Shown here: positions 17,141 to 26,099 of the stretch, piece by piece
Layout of the letters: each line of letters starts with the position of its first letter
How positions within the stretch are numbered: the first letter of the stretch is position 1
Origin: an uncultured Bradyrhizobium sp.
GTDB lineage: Bacteria > Pseudomonadota > Alphaproteobacteria > Rhizobiales > Xanthobacteraceae
DNA: 64,000 bases
Reading direction: 5' to 3'
Assembly: GCF_936943645.1 (NCBI RefSeq)
Contig: NZ_CAKZJO010000053.1
Span: forward strand, 248,001-312,000
Notes under the pieces: generated by a model
What the model was told of the DNA's origin: nothing
Databases searched by the model: none
What the model saw: only the letters and a program-made list of their open reading frames with translations
Made by a program: the position numbers and the translations under genes

Positions 17141-18529
17141 TTGCGTATAGGCCTGGTGGTCGATCACCCCAAGCGTGACCTGCCGGGGGCAGTCATGCTC
17201 GGTTATCAACTGGCGCGGCGGGGCGTATCCGTCGTGCTGGTGCCGATGTACGAGCAGGCCGTCGACGTCCCGCGACTTGGGCTGGACGCGCTGGTCGTCA
17301 ACTACGCGCGTCCCGTCAATCTCGATCTGATGCGCAGCTTTGCCAAAGCCGGCCTTGCGCTGTACGTGCTCGACACCGAAGGCGGCGTGCTCGCCGAAAA
17401 GGGCGGCAACTCGCCGCCGGCGATGGCCGCCCACATCAAGGCCAGCGGCTACGCCGACATCCTGGCGGGGTATTTCTTCTGGGGCAGCCGGCTGCACGAT
17501 GCCTTCCTCGCAGGCGGGACCATGAAGCCGGAGCAGCTTCACCTCACCGGATGCCCGCGCTTCGATTTCGCGGCGCCGCACTGGCGCGCGCTGCTCGACG
17601 GCGAGCCGCGCGGCTATCTGCTCGTCAACGCCAACTTCCCGCTGGTCAATTCGCGCTTCACCGGCAAACCCGGCGGCGAGCGCGAGGCGATGGTGCGCGC
17701 CGGATGGGACGGCGTCTATGTCGATCGCTTCATCGCGGACCTGAAACAGGTCTTCGCCAACTATCTCGTCGAGATCGAGCGGCTCGCCGCTGCGCGGCCC
17801 GACCGTAGCATCCTCGTGCGCCCGCACCCCTTCGAGAGCGAGGACGTCTATCGCAACGCACTCTCGCGCCACGCCAACGTTCTGATCGACGGCACCGGCA
17901 GCGTGCTCGATCGCATCCGCAATGCGGCCGCCGTCATTCACCTCAATTGCGGGACGGCCGTCGAATCGGTCCTGCTCGGAAAGCTGCCGCTGCAGCTCGA
18001 ATATCTGAACACGCCGACCACTGCAGGCCATGCCGCGCTGCCGGCGCGCGTGAGCCGGCCGGTTGCCTCGTTCGACGAGCTGCTCGACGCGATCGACCAC
18101 ATCGAACGCGAGACCGAGACTTTCGATTTCGCCCGTGTTCACGCTGCCGACATCGAGGCCTTCTTCCATCTCAACGACGGAAAGGCCGCCGAACGGGTCG
18201 CCGATGTCCTGACCGGCGCAACGCGCTCACAGCGTCCTTACGTCTCGCTGCTTGCCACCGTGAAGGGCACGCGTGCAAAGCCGAGCCTCGGCCAGATCGT
18301 CAAGGGCGCGGCCAGTGCCGCGCTCGGCTCGGCGGTGACCGAGCGGCTGCGTAGTCATTTCAATCCGGCCCGGCGCGACAAGCGCATCGCGCCGCCCTTC
18401 GTCCAGACCCTGCTTGCGCGCATCGCGGCCCACGATCAGGCCAGCCCGTCCCAATTTACGGCAAGACGCGCGCATTGCGCGACGACGGGCTTGCCGCTCG
18501 CGAGCATTGCGATCGAACATTCCCGATAG
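17141..18529 (+). CDS. Surface-carbohydrate GT-B protein, capsule/Kdo-transferase-like
   Basis: 462 residues from a TTG start (no upstream ATG in frame; GGGAG about 13 bases before). The N-terminus RIGLVVDHPKRDLPGAVMLGYQL and the later motifs ILVRPHPFESED, IDGTGSVLDRI and LNCGTAVESVLLGKLPLQ match the surface carbohydrate biosynthesis family, distant relatives of KpsC/KpsS. A transferase acting with a CMP-activated ulosonic acid is a reasonable inference beside the CMP-legionaminic acid genes, but an acceptor or donor is not shown. The final 80 residues are basic and poorly conserved. Confidence 0.65.
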   Translation: MRIGLVVDHPKRDLPGAVMLGYQLARRGVSVVLVPMYEQAVDVPRLGLDALVVNYARPVNLDLMRSFAKAGLALYVLDTEGGVLAEKGGNSPPAMAAHIKASGYADILAGYFFWGSRLHDAFLAGGTMKPEQLHLTGCPRFDFAAPHWRALLDGEPRGYLLVNANFPLVNSRFTGKPGGEREAMVRAGWDGVYVDRFIADLKQVFANYLVEIERLAAARPDRSILVRPHPFESEDVYRNALSRHANVLIDGTGSVLDRIRNAAAVIHLNCGTAVESVLLGKLPLQLEYLNTPTTAGHAALPARVSRPVASFDELLDAIDHIERETETFDFARVHAADIEAFFHLNDGKAAERVADVLTGATRSQRPYVSLLATVKGTRAKPSLGQIVKGAASAALGSAVTERLRSHFNPARRDKRIAPPFVQTLLARIAAHDQASPSQFTARRAHCATTGLPLASIAIEHSR

Positions 18530-18533
18530 AGCC

Positions 18534-19937
18534 ATGTCCACACCTGCACAGACCATTCTCATCACCACGCTTGCCGAATACCAGACCCGGTTCTGGATTC
18601 CGGTCGCCCAGCGTTTGCGCGCGGCAGGCCATGATGTCGAATTGCTAGCCTTCGACGATCGCAGCGCGGAAATGTCCACGAACGAAGGCATTCCGGTCAC
18701 CAACATGTACCGCGAGGGCCTCAAGGCCGGCCCGTCGCCGGAGGATCGCAAGGCGTTCGACGCGCGCGTCGCGTCTTATGGGCTCGACGGAACCAACTTC
18801 CTGTTCAGCCACGAGCGTTTCACTTTCGGCATCCGCGATACCGCCGCGCTGCGGCGGCGCTTCATGATCTACGCCCATGCGATGGAGACGGTGCTCGACC
18901 GGCTGGAACAGCAAGGCAGGCGCGCCGAACTGGTGCAGGAGCTCGGCGGCTTCCTCTCGGTGATCGCGAGCTTCTACGCTGCCAGGCGCCGCAGCATCCG
19001 CAACTGGTTCATCGAGCCTTCGTTCTTTCGTGGCCGCATGTACTTCACCCCCGACACTCTCGGCGCGCCCGATGTGATGCCGACGCCCGCGGACGCCGTA
19101 TCGCCTGAAGTGCGCACCTATCTCGACGACACGCTGACGCAGCGCGCGATCGTCATCCCCAAGAAGGATCAGCACCATTATTCGGCTGCCTTCAAGAAGG
19201 TCGTCAATCTGCGCAATGCCCGCCGTCTCACCGAAAAGCTGTGGGACCAGTTCGCGCTCGGCAAGCACCAGGAGTTCGGCCACAATCTGCGCCATGCCCG
19301 CGTCCACGCGGCGATGGCGCTCAACGCAACGCGGCTGCGCAAGCTCTATCAGCCAATTCCGGAAACGCCGTTCGTCTACTACCCGTTTCACGTCCCCGCC
19401 GACATGGCTCTGACGCTGCGCTCGCCGGACTATCTCGACCAGGTCGCGACCGTCGACTTCCTGCTGCGCACGATCCCGGATTCCCATGTGCTCGTGGTGA
19501 AGGAGCATCCCGCGCAGATCGGCGCGATCTCGGCCGATCGCCTGTTCGAGCTGGCGCGCCGGTTCGACAATTTCGTGCTGCTGCCGCCGCAGACCAACAA
19601 TTACACCGTGCTCAACCGCGCCGATGCGATCATCTCGGTCAACAGCAAGTCAGGCGCCGAAGCCTTGCTGCTCGGCAAGCCCGTGGTGGTGATGGGCGAT
19701 GCGTTCTACCGCTCCTGCCCGCTGGTCTATGCAGTCGACCGGCTGGCCGACGTGCCCGCGCGGCTGCGCGAGGCGCTCGCAGCCGGGCCGTTCGATCCGG
19801 CCAAAGGCGCGCCGTATTTCGAGGCAGCCTGGCGCCGCTCCTATCCGGGTGAGCTCTATATCAGCGATCCCGTGTTGCTCGACACGTTCGCAGCCTCCTT
19901 GCGCGCGGCGATCGCCGAGCCGGCCCGTACGAACTGA
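18534..19937 (+). CDS. Capsule polysaccharide synthesis-type protein (KpsS/LipB-like GT-B)
   Basis: 467 residues from the ATG at 18534, four bases after the preceding stop. The C-terminal half has the capsule-synthesis pattern: YYPFHVPADM, LVVKEHPAQIG (HP motif), VLLPPQTNN, VNSKSGAEALLLGKPVVVMGDAFY. This is the arrangement of beta-Kdo transferases of the KpsS/KpsC group. Together with the gene before it, this is the best candidate for attaching legionaminic acid; the alternative is a Kdo linker transferase. It carries no signal peptide, consistent with a cytoplasmic enzyme. Confidence 0.65.
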   Translation: MSTPAQTILITTLAEYQTRFWIPVAQRLRAAGHDVELLAFDDRSAEMSTNEGIPVTNMYREGLKAGPSPEDRKAFDARVASYGLDGTNFLFSHERFTFGIRDTAALRRRFMIYAHAMETVLDRLEQQGRRAELVQELGGFLSVIASFYAARRRSIRNWFIEPSFFRGRMYFTPDTLGAPDVMPTPADAVSPEVRTYLDDTLTQRAIVIPKKDQHHYSAAFKKVVNLRNARRLTEKLWDQFALGKHQEFGHNLRHARVHAAMALNATRLRKLYQPIPETPFVYYPFHVPADMALTLRSPDYLDQVATVDFLLRTIPDSHVLVVKEHPAQIGAISADRLFELARRFDNFVLLPPQTNNYTVLNRADAIISVNSKSGAEALLLGKPVVVMGDAFYRSCPLVYAVDRLADVPARLREALAAGPFDPAKGAPYFEAAWRRSYPGELYISDPVLLDTFAASLRAAIAEPARTN

Positions 19938-19949
19938 ACGGACCCATTC

Positions 19950-20699
19950 ATGCCGCTCGTCTCGATCATCACACCATCCTGGAACGTCGAAGGCCTGATC
20001 GAGGAGACGATCCGCTCGGTCCAGAGCCAGACATTCGCCGATTGGGAGCTCCTGATCGCCGACGACTGCTCGACCGACAGGACGCCGCAAATCATCGCCG
20101 ACATCGGCGCGCGCGATCCGCGCGTCAAATTGATCCGGATGCCGAAGAACGGCGGGCCGGCGTTGGCGCGCCAGGCATCGATTGACGCCGCACAGGGCCG
20201 CTATCTCGCCTTCCTCGACAGCGACGATCTGTGGCTGCCCGAGAAGCTGGAGCGGCAGCTTGCCTTCGCTCAGGAAAAGCGGGCCGCGCTCAGCTACACC
20301 GCGTTCCGGCGCATCAACGAGACCAACACCGTCACCGGGCGGCTGATCGGCGTGCCGGCCTCGCTCAGCTACGACCAGCTCCTGATGAACACCGCGATTG
20401 CGACCCTGACCGCGATGGTCGACCTTGAAATCTCAGGTCCCATTGCGATGAAGAATGAGGGCTATGATGATTTCTGCCTCTGGCTCTCCATCCTCGAGCG
20501 CGGCCACATTGCGTATGGTCTCAACGAGGATCTCGCCCGCTACCGCGTCAGAGGCTCCTCGGTCTCCAGCCGCCCCGCGCGATCTGCCAAATGGGTCTGG
20601 CAGATCTATCGCAATGTGGAGCACCTCTCGCTGATCAAATCGGCCTGGTGTTTTGCGCATTGGAGCACGCGGGCCTGGCTGAAGCGGCGGGAATTCTAG
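19950..20699 (+). CDS. GT2-family glycosyltransferase
   Basis: 249 residues. GT-A fold, GT2: VSIITPSWNVEGLIEETI at the N-terminus, DDCSTDRT nucleotide-binding, LDSDDLW metal-binding DxD near residue 90, and a late acidic site (EGYDDFCLWLSILERG). No membrane span. It would add one sugar to a lipid-linked repeat unit on the cytoplasmic face. It follows the KpsS-like gene by 12 bases. Confidence 0.85.
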   Translation: MPLVSIITPSWNVEGLIEETIRSVQSQTFADWELLIADDCSTDRTPQIIADIGARDPRVKLIRMPKNGGPALARQASIDAAQGRYLAFLDSDDLWLPEKLERQLAFAQEKRAALSYTAFRRINETNTVTGRLIGVPASLSYDQLLMNTAIATLTAMVDLEISGPIAMKNEGYDDFCLWLSILERGHIAYGLNEDLARYRVRGSSVSSRPARSAKWVWQIYRNVEHLSLIKSAWCFAHWSTRAWLKRREF

Positions 20700-20811
20700 C
20701 GAGGTTCGCAGCCCGCCAGCGCCTGTCAGGCGCGCACGGCAAGGGGCGGAAATGAACATTGCGACCCGGGCCGGTTGTCTCTAGTCTGGCCCGGATCGGA
20801 GGGGGCTTTGC

Positions 20812-22290
20812 GTGTACAATCAAGGTGTTATTCCACTGGCAGCGCGTCCCCACGCCGATCGCCGGGCCTGGATTGGCTGGACGCTCGGCTGCCTGTTTCC
20901 GGCAATTTTTCTGCTGCTTCTGTTCGCGCTCACGTCGCTTAGCGCGCCCGAGCATGACGACTTCTGCTTCGCTGAGCTCTATGTGCGCCACGGCTTCATC
21001 GATACCGTATCGCTGTTCTATCATACGCAATCGGGACGGGTGCTGGCCCTGTGGTTGACCCAGGTTCCGCCAGCGATCTCTGCCGCGGCAAATGTCAGCT
21101 TGCTGTCGGCCTATTCCCTGACGATGGCGGTGATCGCAGCGCTGTTCCTGGCCGCCACGAGCCTCGCGGTGGTTCGGGCCTGGCCCGGTGCCTCCGCTCT
21201 CCAATTGGCTTTCCTCGCGCTCGCATTCGCAAGCGCCGTCGTTAGCGCGGCGCCGAGCGTCCGGGATCTGCTCTATTGGCTGTCGGCCGTGACCTGTTAC
21301 GTTCCGCCCGCCGTGGCCACCATCCTGATCCTTGGGGAGTGCGTCCGGGCGCTCGACCGGCAAGCCGGCTTCTCGTGGACGCTCAGTCTCGCGATGGCCC
21401 TGGGCGGTCTCGCCGCTGCGCTGTGCAATGAATTCACCGGAGCCTGGCTGCTGCTGATCGTTGCGGCCTCACTGGCAGCGCGTCATCTTTTCGGCCAGCA
21501 GCGTCAGATCGCGCACCATGTTCTGATCGCCGCCGCCATAGGCATCGGCTGGATCATCGTCGTCTCCGCCAGCGGCAACGGCACGCGCATGGAGCAGCTC
21601 CCGAACGGCGGGCACGCGATCTCGTCCGTCCTTCAAGCGCTGGTCGATTCGCTCGTCGGCCTCGGCCGCTTCCTGCGAGAGCCGGCCGTCATCGTCTGGC
21701 TCGCCGCCGTCGGCCTCATGACGTTGGCCGAGCCCGACCCGACGCCCCAGGCGCCGTACAAAAGCAGGCTGTTGGCTCTCGGCACGATCGCGATCAGCCT
21801 GGCGTGCTGCTATTTCGAGTATTTCGCGCATCGCTATGCGACGGGCATGCGGCTGGTCGAAAGAGCGCAGAACCAGGCATTGATCCTGTTGCTGTTCGGA
21901 TCGACGCTCGGCGTCAAGCTGCTCGTCGGCGCCTACGGCCCGCAATTGCGCGAGCGGATTGCGGGCAGCGCGTTCCGCGGCCTGCTCGGTCCGGTCGGAA
22001 TGCCTGCGAGCCTGACGCTGCTCACGATCGCCTCGCTCTGCCTGAGCTCGACGGGACTGCTGCTCCGCGCGCAATGGCAGAGCCTGTACCCGTACTGGCA
22101 GGAGAGCGCCGAACGGCACACCCTCTTGACGACGAGCCCCGAGGCGGTTGTCGTGGTGCCCCGGCACCAACGGACGCCGTCCCTGCTGATGACGTCCGAC
22201 GTGACGGCCAACGCCGACCGGTTGCCGAACGACTGCATCGCCAGATATTACCACAAGTCCGCCGTCTACGCCGCCGACACGCCGCGTTGA
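20812..22290 (+). CDS. Polytopic membrane protein, possible GT-C transferase (DUF6056-like)
   Basis: 492 residues from the GTG at 20812, with GGAGGGGG about nine bases upstream. About 10-11 membrane spans. The first loop after span 1 contains EHDDFCFAELYVRHGF followed by HTQSGRVLALWL, the acidic loop that marks DUF6056 and GtrC-like glucosyltransferases in my recollection. The neighbour at 22318 is a GtrB/ArnC-type polyprenyl-phosphate transferase, so a periplasmic sugar-transfer pair is plausible. The function is inferred, not shown. Confidence 0.6.
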   Translation: MYNQGVIPLAARPHADRRAWIGWTLGCLFPAIFLLLLFALTSLSAPEHDDFCFAELYVRHGFIDTVSLFYHTQSGRVLALWLTQVPPAISAAANVSLLSAYSLTMAVIAALFLAATSLAVVRAWPGASALQLAFLALAFASAVVSAAPSVRDLLYWLSAVTCYVPPAVATILILGECVRALDRQAGFSWTLSLAMALGGLAAALCNEFTGAWLLLIVAASLAARHLFGQQRQIAHHVLIAAAIGIGWIIVVSASGNGTRMEQLPNGGHAISSVLQALVDSLVGLGRFLREPAVIVWLAAVGLMTLAEPDPTPQAPYKSRLLALGTIAISLACCYFEYFAHRYATGMRLVERAQNQALILLLFGSTLGVKLLVGAYGPQLRERIAGSAFRGLLGPVGMPASLTLLTIASLCLSSTGLLLRAQWQSLYPYWQESAERHTLLTTSPEAVVVVPRHQRTPSLLMTSDVTANADRLPNDCIARYYHKSAVYAADTPR

Positions 22291-22317
22291 CACCTGTCCT
22301 GCTGCAGAGAAGCGAAC

Positions 22318-23280
22318 GTGAAAACAATCAGCGTCATCACGCCCTGCTACAACGAAGAGCTCAACGTCCGGGATTGCTATGAGGCTATCCGGAAGATCTT
22401 CGACAGCGAGCTCCAGGGCTATCGGCGGGAGCACATCTTCTGTGACAACGCCTCCGACGATCGTACCCTGGAGATCTTGCGCGAGATCGCGGCGAAGGAC
22501 CCCGCGGTGAAGATCATCGTCAACGCACGCAACTTCGGACCGTTGCGCAACACCTATAACGGGGTGATGGCGAGCGGCGGCGATGCCGTTCTGCTGTTCA
22601 TGCCGGCCGACCTGCAGGACCCGCCGGAGCTGCTTCCCCAATTCGTCAAGCTGTGGGAAGCCGGCAACGAGATCGTCTACGGCATCCGCGCCGTCCGGGA
22701 AGAAAGCCGCCTGATGCGCGGGCTGCGCGATGCCTATTACCGCGTGCTGACCAGATTCTCCGAGCTCAAGGTGCCGCCCGGCGTCGGCGACTTCCAGCTC
22801 GTCGACAGACGCATCGTCGAGGCCATGCGTCACGTCCGCGACGCCTATCCGTTCATGCGGATGATGACGTTCGAGTGCGGCGGCCGCATGGTCGGCGTGC
22901 CCTACACCTGGCGTGAGCGCAAGAAGGGCTTCTCGAAGAACCGCGCCGGCGCGCTGATCGACCAGGGCCTCAACGGCCTCGTGTCCTTCACCACGGCGCC
23001 GGTTCGCTTCGGGCTGCTCGCGGGCTTCCTGATCTCGGCCCTGAGCATCGGCTACGCCATCATCAATTTCGTGATCGGCCTCGTCCTGTACCGACAGCTC
23101 GCCGAGCCCGGCATCATCACGCTGATCGTCGCCATGTTCTTCTTCGGTGGCGTCCAGCTGTTCTTCATGGGCATGATCGGCGAGTATGTCCTCGCGATTT
23201 ACGGTCAGGTGCGCGAGAAGCCCGTCGTGTTCGAGCGCGAGCGGGTCAATTTCGATCCCCCGCCGACGTCTGGGGCTTGA
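22318..23280 (+). CDS. Polyprenyl-phosphate glycosyltransferase (GtrB/ArnC/DPM1-like GT2)
   Basis: 320 residues from a GTG start with GAGAAG upstream. Residues 1-225 are GT2 (VITPCYNEELNV, CDNASDD, MPADLQDPPELL with the DxQD site, RERKKGFSKN), and two membrane spans at about 230-255 and 265-290 close the protein, the GtrB/ArnC layout. Such enzymes make polyprenyl-phosphate-sugar donors for GT-C transferases working outside the membrane. The adjacent DUF6056-like membrane protein would be the natural partner. Confidence 0.85.
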   Translation: MKTISVITPCYNEELNVRDCYEAIRKIFDSELQGYRREHIFCDNASDDRTLEILREIAAKDPAVKIIVNARNFGPLRNTYNGVMASGGDAVLLFMPADLQDPPELLPQFVKLWEAGNEIVYGIRAVREESRLMRGLRDAYYRVLTRFSELKVPPGVGDFQLVDRRIVEAMRHVRDAYPFMRMMTFECGGRMVGVPYTWRERKKGFSKNRAGALIDQGLNGLVSFTTAPVRFGLLAGFLISALSIGYAIINFVIGLVLYRQLAEPGIITLIVAMFFFGGVQLFFMGMIGEYVLAIYGQVREKPVVFERERVNFDPPPTSGA

Positions 23281-23291
23281 CGCGCTGGGCG

Positions 23292-24215
23292 TCAGCGCTT
23301 CGACAGCGACTGCTCGATCCGTGCGACGATCGCCTCGGCCGAGAGGCCGGCAAGATCGAGCAGCGCCTCGCGCGATCCCGCCTGCGAGGTCTTGCCGCCC
23401 TGCTCGGGAATGCCGATGCCCGCAATCGGCGGTCGAACCGCATCGCCAGCAAACACGCCCGCCATTAGGCTGAACAGACCGCCGCGCAAGATGTGCTCCT
23501 CGAGCGTCACGATGAGCGAGGCGCCGCGCACGGCATCCCGGATCGCAACTTCGTCGAGCGGCTTCAGGCAGGAGACGCTGACGACACCAACGTCGCGGCC
23601 CCGCCCGGCAAGCGCGCCGGCTGCCTCCAGCGCGCGCGAGGCGATCGGCCCCGACGCGAGGATGACGACGTCCCGTCCGTCACGCAAAACCCTGGGCTTG
23701 CGCAGGTCGGTCACGGTAGCGCCGAGATCAGGCTCCCCCTGGCGGCTGAGCCGCAGGTAAGACGGCTTGCCGCTTCCTGCGATCAGTCGCGTCGCGGCGC
23801 GCACCTCCATGGGATCGCAGGGCACGAACACCTCGATGCCCGGCAGCATCGACATGATCCCCGCATCCTCCAGCGCGTGGTGGGTGTAGCCCTGGCTGCC
23901 ATAGGCATAGCCAGCGCCCACCGCCACGACTTTGACGTCGGCACCGTGGTAGCAGACGTCGTTGCGGAGCTGCTCGAGGCAGCGCAGCGTCGGGAAGTTG
24001 CCGATCGAATAGATGAAGACCGTCTTGCCCGACAGCGCGATGCCGGCGGCGATGCCCGCCATGTTCTGCTCGGCGACGCCGACATTGAGATAACGGTCTG
24101 GAAACTTCGCCGCGAACGGCTCCAGCACGGAATAGCCGAGATCGCCGCAGAGCAGCCAGATGTCGGGGTTTTCGCTTGCCGCCTGCGACAGGCTCTCGAT
24201 GAACGTCGTCCTCAT
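23292..24215 (-). CDS. Transketolase, C-terminal (pyrimidine-binding) subunit
   Basis: 307 residues. Carries the Pyr and C-terminal transketolase domains: LLCGDLGYSVLEPF, NVGVAEQNMAGIAAGIALSGK (with the cofactor-activating Glu in AEQNM), GSQGYTHHALEDAGIMS, and the C-terminal RDVGVVSVSCLKPLDEVAI. Alone it lacks the thiamine-diphosphate N-domain, which is encoded by the gene upstream (24212-25030); the two overlap by four bases. Split transketolases in polysaccharide loci transfer two-carbon units to nucleotide sugars or related ketoses. Short by design, not truncated. Confidence 0.85.
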   Translation of the reverse strand: MRTTFIESLSQAASENPDIWLLCGDLGYSVLEPFAAKFPDRYLNVGVAEQNMAGIAAGIALSGKTVFIYSIGNFPTLRCLEQLRNDVCYHGADVKVVAVGAGYAYGSQGYTHHALEDAGIMSMLPGIEVFVPCDPMEVRAATRLIAGSGKPSYLRLSRQGEPDLGATVTDLRKPRVLRDGRDVVILASGPIASRALEAAGALAGRGRDVGVVSVSCLKPLDEVAIRDAVRGASLIVTLEEHILRGGLFSLMAGVFAGDAVRPPIAGIGIPEQGGKTSQAGSREALLDLAGLSAEAIVARIEQSLSKR

Positions 24216-25030
24216 GCGCCGACCTCGGCCAGCGCCTGCGCGAGCAGCTCATCCGAAGGCGAGCGGTAGTGCCATTCGAGCTTGTTCTCCATGAAGCTCA
24301 CGCCCTTGCCCTTCACGGTGTGGGCGATCACGACGGTCGGCCGGCCCGAGATCGCCGGCACACCGCCCAGCACACGCTCGAGCGCGGTGAGATCGTGTCC
24401 GTCGATCTCCTCGACCTGCCAGCCGAACGCCTTCCATTTCTCGGCGAACGGATCGAGGTTCAGCACCTCGGCGACCGAGCCAAAGCTCTGGATCTTGTTG
24501 AAGTCGACGATGACGCAGAGATTGCTGAGCTTGTGATGCGGCGCGAACAGGATGCCCTCCCAGTTCGAGCCCTCGTCGCACTCGCCGTCGCTGAGCAGGC
24601 AGAACACGCGGCTGCCCGCGCCCGCATTGCGCGCGGCCAGCGCCATGCCGATGGCAATCGGGAGGCCATGGCCGAGCGATCCGGTCGAGACCTCGACGCC
24701 GGGCACGGCATGGCTGACGTGACCGGTGAAGATCGATCCGTCGCGGCAATAGGCGTCGAGCTCTGCGAGCGAAAAGAAACCGCATTCGGCGAGCGTAGCG
24801 TACATGATCGCCGTGGCGTGGCCCTTGCTGAGCACGAAACGATCGCGACTGGGCGCTTGCGGATCGACGGGATCGACGCGCAGGATCCGCGTGTAGAGCA
24901 CCGCCAAAATGTCCGCCATCGAAAGGCAGCCGCCGATATGGGACGCCTTCGCGGCATGCACCATGCGCAAGGCGTGCGCACGGATGCGTCGGGCGAATTC
25001 TTTGGGCTCAGGAAGATTTGGTCGCGTCAT
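24212..25030 (-). CDS. Transketolase, N-terminal (ThDP-binding) subunit
   Basis: 272 residues. Thiamine-diphosphate domain: ASHIGGCLSMADILAVLY, RFVLSKGHATAIMYATLAE, GSLGHGLPIAIGMALAARN, and the magnesium/ThDP motif LLSDGECDEGSNWEG (GDG-type, ending NFNKIQ as VDFNKIQSFG). It pairs with the downstream C-terminal subunit. Its start lies 23 bases inside the 3' end of the upstream SDR gene, so all three form one operon. The likely role is carbon-chain extension of an activated 4-keto sugar; a housekeeping pentose-phosphate role is less likely given the location. Confidence 0.85.
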   Translation of the reverse strand: MTRPNLPEPKEFARRIRAHALRMVHAAKASHIGGCLSMADILAVLYTRILRVDPVDPQAPSRDRFVLSKGHATAIMYATLAECGFFSLAELDAYCRDGSIFTGHVSHAVPGVEVSTGSLGHGLPIAIGMALAARNAGAGSRVFCLLSDGECDEGSNWEGILFAPHHKLSNLCVIVDFNKIQSFGSVAEVLNLDPFAEKWKAFGWQVEEIDGHDLTALERVLGGVPAISGRPTVVIAHTVKGKGVSFMENKLEWHYRSPSDELLAQALAEVGA

Positions 25031-25925
25031 GCCACTCTACCGTCTCGCGTAGTCCCTGATCTAACGGCACTTCGGGCTTCCAGCCCAGGGCGAGCATGCG
25101 CGAAACGTCCGCAGCCAGGACCATAACCTGATCGGGCCGGTACGCCAACTCGCCGAAGCCGAGCGCAGACTCGGGGCGAACGAGATCGCGCAGCCGCGTC
25201 ACCGTCTCGCGCAGCGGCGGAGCGTCCGCACTGCCGACGTTGAAGATGCCGCTCGCCGCGTCATGCGTGATCGCCAGGCTAAAGGCGCTGGCGGCATCGC
25301 GCGCGTGCAAGAATCCCCAGCGCTGCTCGCAGGCCGTCAGCGCCATGGGCTGCCCGGAGCGCAAGTTCCGAATGAGGCTCGGGATCAGCCAGTAATCGGC
25401 ATCCTTCGGACCGTAGGTCGAGAAGATCCTGAGCCACGCCGCACGCAGCCCGCGCTCCTCGCACAGCCGCATCGCCATTGATCCGGCCGCGAGCTTGGCC
25501 ATGCCGTACAGCGTCGTCGGCCGCGGCACGTCGTCCTCCCGGATCGCCCGGTCATAGGGGCCGTATTCCGCCTGCGATCCGGCTCCGACGACGATTCTCG
25601 CCCCGGCGTCGGCTGCGAGTTCGACGAGGCCCACCGTGTCGGCCACATTGACGGCCTGGACCGGGCTGTTGCGATCGCTGCCCGCAACGCCGCGCCAGGC
25701 CATGTGCACGACCGCGTCCGGCGCGAACGCCAGCAATGCTCCGCGCAACCCCTCCGGATGCTCCAGACTGCCCGGGATCACGTGCAGCCGATCCTGAAGC
25801 TCTCGGAGGCGCCAGTTGGAACTTGCCGGCCGCAGCAGGACGGCCACCTCATGCCCCCGCGCCACGAGGTCCGCGACGAGATAGGAGCCCAGAAAACCGC
25901 TCGCACCGGTGGCAAAAACACGCAT
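25008..25925 (-). CDS. Extended SDR: NAD-dependent sugar epimerase/reductase
   Basis: 305 residues. Rossmann start RVFATGASGFLGSYLV, catalytic YGMAK near residue 156, RIFSTYGP, and a C-terminal LGWKPEVPLDQGLRETVEWH like RfbJ/CDP-abequose-synthase-type and UDP-glucose 4-epimerase enzymes. It is first in an operon with the split transketolase. The proposed role is reduction of the 4-keto (or of the newly added keto) group of the CDP-linked sugar; an epimerase role is the alternative. Confidence 0.75.
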   Translation of the reverse strand: MRVFATGASGFLGSYLVADLVARGHEVAVLLRPASSNWRLRELQDRLHVIPGSLEHPEGLRGALLAFAPDAVVHMAWRGVAGSDRNSPVQAVNVADTVGLVELAADAGARIVVGAGSQAEYGPYDRAIREDDVPRPTTLYGMAKLAAGSMAMRLCEERGLRAAWLRIFSTYGPKDADYWLIPSLIRNLRSGQPMALTACEQRWGFLHARDAASAFSLAITHDAASGIFNVGSADAPPLRETVTRLRDLVRPESALGFGELAYRPDQVMVLAADVSRMLALGWKPEVPLDQGLRETVEWHDATKSS

Positions 25926-26099
25926 AAGCCCCGGGTAGATCAGCTACCCCCGGGGCCGTCAATCTCCCGCATCGGCAAGTCCCCTGCCCGGGCTGCTCTT
26001 TTTCGGGCGCGGCCGCCAGGCGATCCGAACTTGATTATCCGGCCCATGCGGCTAAACGGAGGGCCAGATCGAGGGTTCGACGACGCGAGGGGTAGACGC

